DNA of 43,464 bases from Shewanellaceae bacterium UBA2521 (GCA_002341165.1 DDNL01000073.1:1-43464), one strand, 5' to 3'. Shown: positions 8,530 to 17,643, counted from the stretch's first letter. Program-made: numbers and translations. Notes: generated by a model not told the origin, from the letters alone.

Positions 8530-9609
8530 TCAGGTGTAACCCTTTATGACTTGTTGAAGTAAGTTGTTGGGTACATGCTTCATAATTTTAGCCTTACCTA
8601 ACGATTCAAGCAAAACAAAATGTATGCTTCCTTGACTGTTCTTTTTATCGCGCTGCATGAGCGTGACATATTCATCATAGCTGGCTTCATGACGTAAGTT
8701 GAGAGGAATCTGTAATTTTTTTAGCAAAGTGCGTAAGCGCTCTACGTCGGCAAAAGAAATTAAATCTAAGTGTGCAGAGAGTTGCGCTGCCATACACATA
8801 CCTATGGCGACGGCTTCACCATGTAGGTATTGCTGATAATGTGTTTGTGCTTCAATAGCATGCGCAAAAGTATGGCCAAAGTTAAGCAGAGCTCGTATAT
8901 GGTGCTCGCGCTCGTCTTGTTCCACGATATATGCTTTGATTTCGCAGCATTTTTTTATGAGGTAGCATAAGGCTTCTTTATCTTTATCGATGATGCGTTG
9001 TGTATGGGCTTCAAGCCAATGAAAGAATTGCTGATCCCAAATCGCTCCATACTTTACGACTTCTGCGAGCCCTGAAACAAACTCTCTTTCAGGAAGAGTA
9101 TTTAAAGTCGCTATGTCAATCAATACTGCGCGAGGTTGATAAAATGCGCCGAGCATGTTTTTACCTAGATTGTGATTGATAGCAGTTTTACCTCCAACAG
9201 AGGCATCAACTTGGGCAAGTAGCGTTGTGGGCATTTGTATGAAGTCTGTACCTCTTTGATAACATGAGGCTGCAAAACCTGTGAGATCACCTATGACACC
9301 ACCGCCTAATGCGATCAAAGTTGTATCTCGACCAAAATTTTTCTTCAGTAAAGTGGTTGCAATAAGCTCTAAGGAAGCTAAATTTTTATACTGCTCTCCT
9401 GCTGGGAGTATTAAGGTTTCTACTTTATCTAATGACTCCAAGTGTTGTAAAAGAGGCTCAAGATAAAGAGGAGCAATGTGCTCATTAGTGACAATGAGCA
9501 CATTTTTGTACCTCAGATGACGCACGAGTAATGTGTCATTTAGAAAAGAGGTTCCCAAAAGTATAGGGTAGCTTTGGGAGTTTAAGTTAACCCGAATCGA
9601 TTGCGACAT
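8530..9609 (-). CDS. aroB: 3-dehydroquinate synthase
   Basis: This is the second step of the shikimate pathway, converting DAHP to 3-dehydroquinate with NAD and a divalent metal. The 359-aa length is typical. Visible signatures are LPAGEQYKNL, the NAD-binding ALGGGVIGDLTGF, the substrate region QMPTTLLAQVDASVGGKT, the GKNMLGAFYQP block, and the metal ligands in GLAEVVKYG, NFGHTFAHA and LHGEAVAIG. The ATG at 9609 gives the standard N-terminus. It begins 11 bases after aroK and is followed by damX, in the conserved order. It should be co-transcribed with aroK. Confidence 0.97.
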   Translation of the reverse strand: MSQSIRVNLNSQSYPILLGTSFLNDTLLVRHLRYKNVLIVTNEHIAPLYLEPLLQHLESLDKVETLILPAGEQYKNLASLELIATTLLKKNFGRDTTLIALGGGVIGDLTGFAASCYQRGTDFIQMPTTLLAQVDASVGGKTAINHNLGKNMLGAFYQPRAVLIDIATLNTLPEREFVSGLAEVVKYGAIWDQQFFHWLEAHTQRIIDKDKEALCYLIKKCCEIKAYIVEQDEREHHIRALLNFGHTFAHAIEAQTHYQQYLHGEAVAIGMCMAAQLSAHLDLISFADVERLRTLLKKLQIPLNLRHEASYDEYVTLMQRDKKNSQGSIHFVLLESLGKAKIMKHVPNNLLQQVIKGYT

Positions 9610-9620
9610 ACTATGAAATG

Positions 9621-10136
9621 CTAGAAGCCTAACTTGTCAATAATATGACTTGCTACGACTTTTGCACTTTGCTCATCCGTACGAATCACGACATCAGCAA
9701 TTTCTTCGTAATAAGGATTACGCAATTGAGCCAGTTTCTCTAAAACTTCTCTTGGATTATCTACTTGTAGTAGAGGGCGACGCTTGTCTTTTTGTGTGCG
9801 AATGACTTGCTTGTCGATTGTTGTATCAAGATAGACAACAATACCACGTGCACATAGTCGATTTCTCACATCCTTGCTCTCTACAGAGCCACCACCGGTT
9901 GCAAGTACAATACCTTGTTTTTCGCTGAGTTCGTCTATGACAGATTCTTCACGAACACGAAAGCCTTCTTCACCTTCTACATCAAAGACCCAAGAAATGT
10001 CAGCGCCTGTACGCTGTTCAATTTCTTGATCGGAATCAAAAAAGTCAAGGTGTAACATTTGCGCTAAATGGCGACCAATAGTACTTTTCCCTGCTCCCAC
10101 AGGTCCCACTAAAAAGATATTACGTTTCTCAGTCAT
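9621..10136 (-). CDS. aroK: Shikimate kinase I
   Basis: This enzyme phosphorylates shikimate at the 3-hydroxyl using ATP. The 171-aa protein shows the P-loop GPVGAGKST, the DSDQEIEQRTGADI shikimate-binding region, the GEEGFR motif, the LATGGGSV motif and the RRPLL lid. The match to E. coli AroK is high along the whole length. The ATG at 10136 aligns exactly with the E. coli start (MTEKRNIFLVGP versus MAEKRNIFLVGP), so the further open frame to a GTG at 10169 is not used here. Two inverted repeats lie in the 200 bases between pilQ and aroK, so aroK may be expressed or regulated apart from the pil genes. Confidence 0.96.
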   Translation of the reverse strand: MTEKRNIFLVGPVGAGKSTIGRHLAQMLHLDFFDSDQEIEQRTGADISWVFDVEGEEGFRVREESVIDELSEKQGIVLATGGGSVESKDVRNRLCARGIVVYLDTTIDKQVIRTQKDKRRPLLQVDNPREVLEKLAQLRNPYYEEIADVVIRTDEQSAKVVASHIIDKLGF

Positions 10137-10170
10137 TTGTATTACGTCAGATTTCTTTAGATTTACCACC

Positions 10171-10189
10171 GTCGGTAAAAGTTACCGAC
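10171..10189. repeat. Small perfect hairpin just upstream of aroK
   Basis: GTCGGTAA at 10171-10178 and TTACCGAC at 10182-10189 form an 8-base-pair stem with a 3-base loop. It lies 34 bases before the aroK ATG. No T-run follows on either strand, so it does not look like an intrinsic terminator. It could affect aroK translation or be a protein site. Confidence 0.5.
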
Positions 10190-10203
10190 CCAAAAATACA
10201 AAT

Positions 10204-10261
10204 CACTTACACCAATAAATTATTTTCACTTAAGTTATGCAATCGTTTATTGGTGTGAGTG
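10204..10261. repeat. 16-base inverted repeat between pilQ and aroK
   Basis: The arms at 10204-10219 (CACTTACACCAATAAA) and 10246-10261 (TTTATTGGTGTGAGTG) match at 15 of 16 positions as an inverted repeat, around a 26-base AT-rich spacer. It lies after the pilQ stop on the minus strand. There is no adjacent T-run in the pilQ direction, so it is not a standard terminator. A binding site for a dimeric regulator, an mRNA stem, or a remnant of a small repeat element are all possible. Confidence 0.55.
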
Positions 10262-10338
10262 CTTTTATTCAATGAAAAGCGCATTTTTTTTCGCCTTATG
10301 GTTCATTATATCAAAAAAATCGTTACTTGTTACTAAAA

Positions 10339-12009
10339 TCATTTAATATGCATGATTTTAGGGGTAACAAAAATCAAAATTTCGCTTTTTTCGATAAAAT
10401 CTCGTGTAGAACGGAAGAAAAAACCTAATCCAGGTAAGTCACCGAGCCAAGGCACTTTTTTGACACTCTTTAAAACTTTCTTCTGATAAATGCCTCCAAT
10501 AATGAGTGTTTGTTTATTTTCTACTAAGACGCGTGAACTCATTCTTTGCATATCAATAGAAATAGCTTGTCCTGTTGAGGTTGTGACGGTATCACCTCTA
10601 TGATCTTGTTTGACTTTAAGATCCATTAAAATACGTTGATTAGGTAAAATTTGTGGTGTCACCTGTAGCGATAGCGCCGCTTTTTTGAATACTACTGAGG
10701 TTGCACCACTTGAAGATGATTCAACGTAAGGTATCTCTGAACCTTGCTCAATAGAAGCTGTTTGATGGTTGACTGTCGTGATTCGGGGGCTGGCTAAAAT
10801 TTCAATATGTTGTTCTTGCTCGAGTGCAGAGAGCTCTAAATCAAGAATGTGATCATCTGCAATCTTCGCGACTTGTAATCCTATTTGTGCAGGCTTTCCA
10901 TGTGTGGGCACCGCAGGTAGATTTATATTCCAATTTTTTTCATCAACGCTTATTTGAGAGAGACTGTTGTGAGAAGCTTTAGAGAAACTACCCCAGCGTA
11001 TGCCTAAGTCATCGGATTTTTGCTGACGCAAAGTGATCACGCGTGCTTCGATGGTTACTTGCTGAATGGGCACATCAAGACGCATTAATACATTTTTGAT
11101 TTGTGCAACTCGCTCTTGGGTATCGTGAATAATAAGAATGTTCGTGCGTGTATCGTGAGATAAGAAACCCTTACGAGAAAGCAGGTTCATATTTTTTGCT
11201 TGAATCAGTTTTGCTGCCGTTTCAGCTTTGGCATAGTTGATTTGTATTACTTCCGTAGCAAGAGGGCTGTTTTGCTCTAGTTCCTGCATATTTTGTTGCT
11301 GCTTTAAGTCATATTCATGCATGTCTTGACTGGGTAAAATCATAATGGCTTGATCTATATAACGCTTCTCTAAGTTTTTGAGTTTAAGAATTAAATCAAG
11401 AGCTTGATCCCAAGGTACGTCTTTTAGGTTTAATGTTAAATTTCCTTTAACAGCATCAGAAGTGACTAAATTTAACTGACTTACTTTTGCAATAATGCGT
11501 AAAACATCTTTAATAGGCATATTTTCTACGGTTAAGGATAATTTTTTTCCTGTGTAGTGTCTTTGTATCTTAGGTATCTTAGGTATGACCTGAGGAGGAG
11601 CGGTATGGCTGATGGTTTGCTGCGCGTCAAACATAAGCTTGTAGCTATGAGAGCTATGTTGCAGAGTAAATGTTGTAGCTTGTTGTAAATGTATGTCAAT
11701 GTGTACATCTTCTTTTGACTTGATGTGTAAGAAGGTGACTGGATCGAGGTGTATCTCTTGCTTTGGTTGAAGCAGCAAAGACTTTGTTGCTGCAAATTGC
11801 AAAGTTAACTTTTGATCTTTTTCTGAATTTATTATTTTAGGTTCTCTAGGTAATTGAGAAAAGAAAAACTCAACCGTAGTGCGCTGATCTCGATCAGTGA
11901 AGTAGGCAATATGGATAAGTTTAGGCATGGCATACGCTGTAGAGGTACAGAGTAAAAAATAAAGTAGGCCTATCTTACGTAGAAGAAAAGTATACATAGT
12001 GGATTGCAT
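10339..12009 (-). CDS. pilQ: Type IV pilus / DNA-uptake secretin PilQ
   Basis: PilQ forms the outer-membrane ring through which a pilus or incoming DNA passes. The 556-aa precursor has a signal peptide (FLLCTSTAYA, cleavage near residue 27) and one N-terminal AMIN-like beta domain at about residues 30-120. It then has an STN/N0 region at about 150-215 (LSLTVENMPIKDVLRIIAKV), an N1 region, and the secretin core from about 320, with the VPIQQVTIEARVI start and the IPYVE, KVPWLGDLPGLGFFF and ILIFVTPKI blocks near the end. It is shorter than typical PilQ (about 700 aa) because it has one AMIN domain and short linkers, so it resembles the compact competence secretins HofQ/ComE. It is the last gene of the pilNOPQ operon, 6 bases after pilP. 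Confidence 0.94.
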   Translation of the reverse strand: MQSTMYTFLLRKIGLLYFLLCTSTAYAMPKLIHIAYFTDRDQRTTVEFFFSQLPREPKIINSEKDQKLTLQFAATKSLLLQPKQEIHLDPVTFLHIKSKEDVHIDIHLQQATTFTLQHSSHSYKLMFDAQQTISHTAPPQVIPKIPKIQRHYTGKKLSLTVENMPIKDVLRIIAKVSQLNLVTSDAVKGNLTLNLKDVPWDQALDLILKLKNLEKRYIDQAIMILPSQDMHEYDLKQQQNMQELEQNSPLATEVIQINYAKAETAAKLIQAKNMNLLSRKGFLSHDTRTNILIIHDTQERVAQIKNVLMRLDVPIQQVTIEARVITLRQQKSDDLGIRWGSFSKASHNSLSQISVDEKNWNINLPAVPTHGKPAQIGLQVAKIADDHILDLELSALEQEQHIEILASPRITTVNHQTASIEQGSEIPYVESSSSGATSVVFKKAALSLQVTPQILPNQRILMDLKVKQDHRGDTVTTSTGQAISIDMQRMSSRVLVENKQTLIIGGIYQKKVLKSVKKVPWLGDLPGLGFFFRSTRDFIEKSEILIFVTPKIMHIK

Positions 12010-12015
12010 GATATG

Positions 12016-12396
12016 TCAACGCTTCAAGGCTATGCGTTGATCTTGTGATGGATGACATATATCCTCAACACTATAAATTAAGCTTGAGTCATCAATAGAA
12101 AGCACTTTATGTGGCGTGTTGAGTATATGTTCTCCTTGTTGTAGTTGCTGTAGCTGACCTTCTCTAGTACGGATAAAAGCCCATCTGTGATGAGAAAAAG
12201 AAAATATGCCTACGAGCTCAAATGCAGGCTTATTTTGTTGAGGGTCTGTTGTGGTATGCGATGAACAGAGTTTTGTAGCAGCTGCAGTTTTTGAGGCAAA
12301 AGGGCTTGTATACGATTGAGGTTGATAAGGCTCAACAGCGCAAGCTTGATGGATAAAGAACATACCGCATAACATAGCAGGATATAAAGTACGCAT
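12016..12396 (-). CDS. pilP: Pilus assembly protein PilP
   Basis: This 126-aa exported protein links the inner-membrane PilN/PilO platform to the PilQ secretin. It has a signal peptide (MLCGMFFIHQACA) followed by a proline-rich unstructured stretch and a compact C-terminal beta domain (FELVGIFSF to YSVEDIC), which is the region that contacts PilQ in PilP proteins. PilP is usually a lipoprotein. The cysteine here, in HQAC, does not fit a standard lipobox, so it may be periplasmic rather than lipid-anchored. It is shorter than typical PilP (about 170 aa). The operon position between pilO and pilQ, with gaps of 9 and 6 bases, supports the call. Confidence 0.8.
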   Translation of the reverse strand: MRTLYPAMLCGMFFIHQACAVEPYQPQSYTSPFASKTAAATKLCSSHTTTDPQQNKPAFELVGIFSFSHHRWAFIRTREGQLQQLQQGEHILNTPHKVLSIDDSSLIYSVEDICHPSQDQRIALKR

Positions 12397-12405
12397 AAGA
12401 GTGCC

Positions 12406-12948
12406 TTATATTTTCTTGAGATGAAAAAAGTGAATATGAATTTTGGAAGTTAAGTAAGCAGAACTACTTGAACGTGAAATGTTCAGACTTTCTATGCGAG
12501 CTAAAACGCCTAACGATAAAATTTTTTCTATAAAAAAACCCAAAGCATGAAAAGTTGATTGCATATGTATTTCAAGCGCGAGTCTTTGGTGATAAGGAAA
12601 ATCTGCTGGTGGCTGCCAATGCAAGCCAAGCAGAGATAAATCTAAGGGCTTGATGACGTGTTCAAGTTTTGCAGCAAGATAACGATCGTAAGCTTTAGGT
12701 AAGTTCAAATATCCTTCATTTTCAATTTGCTTTGCGATGAGGCCTTGTGCTTGGCGTGTTTGTTTTAAGTTATGCCTTATTTCTTGTGCTTGTTGTACAG
12801 TATATTGAAGTTTTTGCACTAGGTTTTGCTCTGTTTGTAGTTGTGTGTAAAGCATCCAAAGATAGAGCATATAAAAGCATATCAATAGCCCTACCAAAAT
12901 AGAGATGTCTTGTTTTTTTTGGCGTTGTTTTGTTAAAGAAACAAGCAT
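12406..12948 (-). CDS. pilO: Pilus assembly protein PilO
   Basis: This 180-aa bitopic inner-membrane protein has a short cytoplasmic N-terminus, a membrane helix at about residues 18-35 (ILVGLLICFYMLYLWMLY), a coiled coil at about 36-80 (QNLVQKLQYTVQQAQEIRHN), and a C-terminal ferredoxin-like domain with MQSTFHALGFFIEKIL, the hallmark of PilO/GspM-type proteins. PilO dimerises with PilN in the periplasm to align the platform with the secretin. The gene lies 11 bases after pilN and 9 before pilP. Sequence conservation in this family is low, so the call leans on architecture and gene order. Confidence 0.82.
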   Translation of the reverse strand: MLVSLTKQRQKKQDISILVGLLICFYMLYLWMLYTQLQTEQNLVQKLQYTVQQAQEIRHNLKQTRQAQGLIAKQIENEGYLNLPKAYDRYLAAKLEHVIKPLDLSLLGLHWQPPADFPYHQRLALEIHMQSTFHALGFFIEKILSLGVLARIESLNISRSSSSAYLTSKIHIHFFHLKKI

Positions 12949-12959
12949 AGATGTCCTGA

Positions 12960-13496
12960 TTATGACTTAGATAAATGAACATTAAAGTGCAACTGGAATT
13001 GATATCTTGAAGGCGTTGCCGTGTTATCCATTTGTATCGATACAATATGAGGCGATACAAGTAATGCACTGGTTTCAAGCTGAGTTATCCATTGCTCTAG
13101 TGCAGAGTGTGACATAACATGCCCTGTTAAAAAAAGTTCTGTTTTTGATAGGTTTAGTGTATCGAGCTGTACTGCATCATGTTGTTGGTAGAGTAAAGTA
13201 TGTAGTATTTGAATGGGTACGTTTTGTTCGATCTGTAAGTGATGTACTTGCTGAAGTCTTGTTTTAAGTAAACGATGTTGTTGCTGTGCTTGAGTCAAGG
13301 TTGTAACATCGGGTAGAGCTTTGAGTTCTACACGCGCTTGATGTTGATGCTCAGCTTCTTGTTGTAAATGCTGATTTAAAAAGAAATGTGCAAGTCCTAA
13401 AATGGCCACCAAGAAGACCGCAAAGCGTATGAGGAGCTTGGACTTCCGTTTTTTTAACAAGGCAGATTTCTGCCGTAACAAAAAAGTAAAGAACAT
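12960..13496 (-). CDS. pilN: Pilus assembly protein PilN
   Basis: This 178-aa bitopic protein has a basic cytoplasmic N-terminus, a membrane helix at about residues 24-41 (IRFAVFLVAILGLAHFFL), a coiled coil, and a C-terminal small domain (LDTLNLSKTELFLTGHVMSHSALEQWI in part) typical of PilN. Family members normally begin with a motif close to INLLPWR that docks into the PilM cleft. Here the N-terminus reads MFFTFLLRQKSALLKK, and that motif is not recognisable. pilM itself, normally directly upstream, is absent: only 188 bases separate pilN from the divergent mrcA gene. The protein is the first of a tight four-gene operon. Confidence 0.82.
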   Translation of the reverse strand: MFFTFLLRQKSALLKKRKSKLLIRFAVFLVAILGLAHFFLNQHLQQEAEHQHQARVELKALPDVTTLTQAQQQHRLLKTRLQQVHHLQIEQNVPIQILHTLLYQQHDAVQLDTLNLSKTELFLTGHVMSHSALEQWITQLETSALLVSPHIVSIQMDNTATPSRYQFQLHFNVHLSKS

Positions 13497-13684
13497 ATCC
13501 GTGTTTCTTAAATGCTTCTATAGTTAAAAGAAGCTGTAGCTTAACAAATTCAGAGGTATTTTGAAAATTCATTTATGTAAATCAGGCATTAACAATGCAT
13601 ATAAAAGAAACTTTTCTACTTCTCTAAATCAGAGAGGCTGTTTATAATGCAACACGTTTATTTTATAAAGACTGGATTAGATTT

Positions 13685-16234
13685 ATGCTAATGAGAAAAG
13701 TGTTTACTGTTTTCTTGGCGCTTACTTTTGCCGGCTCCTTAGCTGTTGGGTTATTGTATATTTATGTGCAACCTCAACTTCCTGATGTTTCTAGCTTAAA
13801 AGAAGTAAAATTAAGTACGCCTCTTAAAATTTATAGTCAAGATGGCAAAGTTTTGTCTCAATTTGGAGAGAAACGCCGTGTTCCATTAGGTATTGATCAA
13901 ATTCCTCAGCAGATGATTGATGCATTTTTGGCGACTGAAGATACACGTTTTTACGAACACAGTGGTGTTGATCCTATCGGTATTATTCGTGCTGCAATTG
14001 TATTGATTACTACTGGGCAAAAGAGCCAAGGTGCTTCTACTATTACCATGCAAGTTGCACGTAATTTCTTTTTATCTCGAGAAAAAACATATATTAGAAA
14101 AATTAAAGAAATTTTTGTTGCGCTTCATATTGAACAGCAGCTTTCGAAAGATCAAATTTTAGAACTGTATTTAAACCGTAGTTTCTTTGGTAATCGCGCT
14201 TATGGTGTGGGCGCTGCTGCTGAGGTGTATTATGGGAAAACAGTTGATCAACTTTCGCTTTCTGAAATGGCAATGATAGCTGGATTACCTCAATCACCTT
14301 CTGTTGCTAATCCAATTCGTAACCCAGAGCGTGCTTTAAAGAGAAGAAATATTGTCTTAACACGCATGCTTGAAGTGAAAATGTTGGAACAAGAGCAGTA
14401 TGATGAAGCTGTCGCGACACCTATATCGGCAACATATCATGACTCGCATGTAGATTTTTATGCACCTTACATTGCTGAAATGGCACGTAATTATCTAGTC
14501 GATAAACTAGGGTCTGAGGTCGCTTACTCAGGTGGTTACTCTATTTATACGACGATTGATTCAAAGATACAGCATTATGCTCAAGAAGCATTACATAACA
14601 ATATTTACGATTATGATGAACGTCATGGTTACCGAGGTCCGGCTGATAGATTATGGAAGAAAAATGAGCGCCCTTGGATGGATAATCAAATTACTGACTA
14701 TTTATCACGTATTCCTAATGAGCAGGAGTTGATTCCTGCCGTGGTACGCTCGGTGCAAGAGCGTTCAGCAAGAGTCATGACGCGCAGTGGTAAAGAGATT
14801 ATGCTGCAGTGGCCTAATCTAGTATGGGCAAGAAAATTTATTTCTGATACCAGACAAGGTGGTGTTCCCAAAAGTGCTCGGCAAATTCTCACTGCGGGTG
14901 ATTTTATTTGGATTCGATATAATGATAAAAAAGCTTGGCAGTTATCACAAGTTCCAGAAGTCACGAGTGCTATGGTCGCTATGGATCCTTATGATGGCTC
15001 AATTAAAGCTTTAGTAGGTGGATATAACTTCCATAAAAGTCAGTATAACCGCGCGATACAAGCAAATCGGCAGATTGGTTCAAACATTAAGCCTTTCATT
15101 TATGCAGGTGCTTTAGAAAAAGGTCTTACTTTGGCTTCTTTGATCAATAATGCCCCAATTAACGAATGGGACAAGCGTCAAGGCGTAGCATGGCGACCCA
15201 AAAACTCCCCAGATATTTATACAGGTCCTACGCGCTTGAGATTGGGCTTGAGTATGTCGATCAATGTGATGTCGGTACGTTTGATGCGTCAAGTGGGTTT
15301 AGATGCAACGATTCAAGAGTTATTAAAGTTTGGCTTTGTAAAAGAAGACTTACCCAGAAATGAATCGTTGGCTCTAGGTTCGGGTTCTATTTCACCTTTG
15401 AAAGTTGCAAGAGCCTATTCTGTCTTTGCCAACAAAGGTTTTTTGATTGAACCTTTCTTTATTAACTACATCAAAGATCCAGATGGCGAGATCGTTATAT
15501 CCTCTAACTCACGTGTTGCTTGTCAAAGTTGTTATGATGCGTTGGAAAAAGAGCAAGAGATACAAAATCAAATCAATCGTGCGGATTCTACTTTGGCACC
15601 CATTCAGCTTAATTACACCGTACAGGGTATGTGTCCTTTGCCTCGAAAACGTTTAGCTGTAAGAGTGGTTGATCCTAAGGTGACTTTCTTGATTACTCAA
15701 GCAATGGAAAGCGTGATTTGGGGCGGTGGAAACTGGAAACATAACACAGGCTGGACTGGTACGGGTTGGCGTGCTTCAAAGGTTGTGAAGCGCAGAGATA
15801 TTGCAGGTAAAACAGGTACAACGAATGAGGCAAAAGATACTTGGTTTTCTGGTTTTAATCCACAGCTGGTGGCCACTTTTTGGGTTGGATTTGATGACAG
15901 CCAACGTAGGTTAGGTAGCACTATGCCTCATCCTAGTTTTAAAGATAAGATATCTGGAGCAGAATCAGGTGCAAAAACAGCAGGACCTGGTTGGAATGCT
16001 TTCATGAAAAAAGCTTTAAAACCTTACTCTATGAAGCCTTTTTCAATACCATCAGGTATTATTTCGGTTCGTATCGATCGTGACACAGGGTTGTTGAGCC
16101 GAAAATCAGATCACACAAGCCGCTTTGAATATTTTATTGAAGGTACTGAGCCTAAGAAGTTCGCTTCTGATGTGTATCAGGATACGCAATCTCCGGATGC
16201 TCCCTCTTCTGAGAATCAGGAGCTTTTTGAATAA
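13685..16234 (+). CDS. mrcA: Penicillin-binding protein 1A (bifunctional)
   Basis: PBP1A polymerises glycan strands and cross-links peptides in peptidoglycan at the periplasmic face. The 849-aa protein has an N-terminal membrane anchor (residues 5-27) and a GT51 glycosyltransferase domain with EDTRFYEHSGVD and QGASTITMQVARNFFLSREKT (in part). An OB-like insert follows at about 320-430, and then the transpeptidase domain with SxxK as GSNIK, SxN as SMSIN and KTG as GKTGTTNEAKDTW. All catalytic motifs are intact and the length matches E. coli (850 aa). It is divergent from the pil operon, as in most gammaproteobacteria. A TATAAT sequence at 13643-13648 is a possible -10 box, but no good -35 box pairs with it. 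Confidence 0.97.
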   Translation: MLMRKVFTVFLALTFAGSLAVGLLYIYVQPQLPDVSSLKEVKLSTPLKIYSQDGKVLSQFGEKRRVPLGIDQIPQQMIDAFLATEDTRFYEHSGVDPIGIIRAAIVLITTGQKSQGASTITMQVARNFFLSREKTYIRKIKEIFVALHIEQQLSKDQILELYLNRSFFGNRAYGVGAAAEVYYGKTVDQLSLSEMAMIAGLPQSPSVANPIRNPERALKRRNIVLTRMLEVKMLEQEQYDEAVATPISATYHDSHVDFYAPYIAEMARNYLVDKLGSEVAYSGGYSIYTTIDSKIQHYAQEALHNNIYDYDERHGYRGPADRLWKKNERPWMDNQITDYLSRIPNEQELIPAVVRSVQERSARVMTRSGKEIMLQWPNLVWARKFISDTRQGGVPKSARQILTAGDFIWIRYNDKKAWQLSQVPEVTSAMVAMDPYDGSIKALVGGYNFHKSQYNRAIQANRQIGSNIKPFIYAGALEKGLTLASLINNAPINEWDKRQGVAWRPKNSPDIYTGPTRLRLGLSMSINVMSVRLMRQVGLDATIQELLKFGFVKEDLPRNESLALGSGSISPLKVARAYSVFANKGFLIEPFFINYIKDPDGEIVISSNSRVACQSCYDALEKEQEIQNQINRADSTLAPIQLNYTVQGMCPLPRKRLAVRVVDPKVTFLITQAMESVIWGGGNWKHNTGWTGTGWRASKVVKRRDIAGKTGTTNEAKDTWFSGFNPQLVATFWVGFDDSQRRLGSTMPHPSFKDKISGAESGAKTAGPGWNAFMKKALKPYSMKPFSIPSGIISVRIDRDTGLLSRKSDHTSRFEYFIEGTEPKKFASDVYQDTQSPDAPSSENQELFE

Positions 16235-16247
16235 TTTTAGATAACGC

Positions 16248-17552
16248 TCAGACAGCAAAAATGTCTGAACTATTCATAACTTGTGTTGCAACCTGCTCAA
16301 TCGACGAGTAGGTTGTACAAGGTTCTTTGTTTTGTAATATGCGACGTAGCATATCAAAAGCAACCGCTGCACTAAACTCACGCACAGCATCTCGACTGCG
16401 ATTTTTAAAGTAGACTTTTTGGATATAGCTATGTGTAGGCGTTGCAAGTGCGATACAGACGGTACCTACAGGTTTGTCTTCATTTCCTCCATCGGGTCCT
16501 GCAATCCCTGTTGTCGATAATGCATAATCACTTTGGCTAAGACGACGTATGCCTTCGGCCATTTGTGCTGCAGTCATGAGAGAGACTTCACCTTCCTCTT
16601 GTAAAATGTGTGGGCGTACGCCTAAGCGTTCTTTTTTTGCATGTGCATCATAAGCAATAACACCTTCTTTGAAATAAGCTGAGCTACCGGCAAAGCGAAT
16701 CAATTGACTTGCTAATAAGCCACCTGTACAAGACTCGGCTAAGCTCAATGTTTTATGGTGTTGCTTGAGTTGCTGATGTACAACTTCAGCCAGCGAGGTG
16801 CATTCTTGCCCGACAATCATGTCACCGAGTTGCTGTGTCATGGTGTGTTCAAACGCTGATAATTGCTTTGCTGCACTTTGTGGCCCAATCAGTTTTAATT
16901 CAATGTAAGGTGAAAAAGCGCGGTAACCTAGGCTTATACTCTCATCATTTTGTATTGCACTGAGCTTTTCTTGTAAAAAAGATTCACCATGCCCAAAAAC
17001 AAGAAATTTTTTCAATATGTTTGATATAGATTGAGTGAAGTTTTGTTTTACAAAAGGGAGGAGCTGTTCTTTGATCATCGGTTTGAATTCACGTGGTACA
17101 CCGGGTGTAAAGAAAAACCAAGCTCGATTTAATTTCACAGCAAACCCGCAAGCTGTACCATAAGGGTTATCTATCATGCGTGCAGACTGGGGTAACATAG
17201 CTTGTTTGGTGTTACATGCCGGTACTGCAATTTGACGCTGTGCAAAAAAATCATCCATTTTCTTTTGCCATACTTCACAAAGAACGAGAGGTTCTTGTAG
17301 AGCCATCGCCATCGCTTCTGTAGAGAGATCATCTGTAGTTGGACCAAGTCCACCATTGACGATAACTAAATCGGCTTCGGTACTGCGCTCAAGGAAAAGA
17401 GCTGTAAGATCTTCTCGGCGATCACCTATGGTGTTTTTACGATGAAGCGCTAAGCCTTGATCCCATAAATATTGTGCAAGCCAAGCAGCATTGGTATCTA
17501 CGATTTGGCCACATAAGACTTCTTCGCCTGTACAGATGAGTTCAATTTTCAT
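16248..17552 (-). CDS. cinA: CinA-like protein (COG1058 domain + PncC amidase)
   Basis: This 434-aa protein has two domains. The N-terminal half, related to molybdopterin-binding enzymes (ICTGEEVLCGQIVDTNAAW, NGGLGPTTDDLSTEA, FFTPGVPREF), acts in some relatives as an ADP-ribose pyrophosphatase. The C-terminal part (about residues 270-430) is the PncC nicotinamide-nucleotide amidohydrolase (LAESCTGGLLASQL, YALSTTGIAGPDGG, GTVCIALAT), which recycles NMN to nicotinate mononucleotide. The ATG at 17552 has AAGGAACTC shortly upstream. It converges on mrcA, with 13 bases between stop codons, and diverges from miaE. In some bacteria cinA is competence-induced. Nothing in its promoter here shows that, although competence-type genes are nearby. 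Confidence 0.93.
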   Translation of the reverse strand: MKIELICTGEEVLCGQIVDTNAAWLAQYLWDQGLALHRKNTIGDRREDLTALFLERSTEADLVIVNGGLGPTTDDLSTEAMAMALQEPLVLCEVWQKKMDDFFAQRQIAVPACNTKQAMLPQSARMIDNPYGTACGFAVKLNRAWFFFTPGVPREFKPMIKEQLLPFVKQNFTQSISNILKKFLVFGHGESFLQEKLSAIQNDESISLGYRAFSPYIELKLIGPQSAAKQLSAFEHTMTQQLGDMIVGQECTSLAEVVHQQLKQHHKTLSLAESCTGGLLASQLIRFAGSSAYFKEGVIAYDAHAKKERLGVRPHILQEEGEVSLMTAAQMAEGIRRLSQSDYALSTTGIAGPDGGNEDKPVGTVCIALATPTHSYIQKVYFKNRSRDAVREFSAAVAFDMLRRILQNKEPCTTYSSIEQVATQVMNSSDIFAV

Positions 17553-17643
17553 GTTTGAGTTCCTTGTTTTTTATTTTATTGTTCGGTTTGTATCAATCAA
17601 ATATATACTAAAAGTAATGGCATAGACAAAGAGGTATCTTATC

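Noticed and set aside
13351..13572. Open frame of 73 codons upstream of and overlapping pilN, as a pilM remnant
   Set aside because: It is in a different frame from pilN, mostly overlaps it, has no ribosome site, and shows none of the actin-like motifs of PilM.
16240..16275. Hairpin TCAGAC/GTCTGA at the mrcA-cinA junction as a terminator
   Set aside because: It is only six pairs, lies inside the cinA coding end, and has no T-run.
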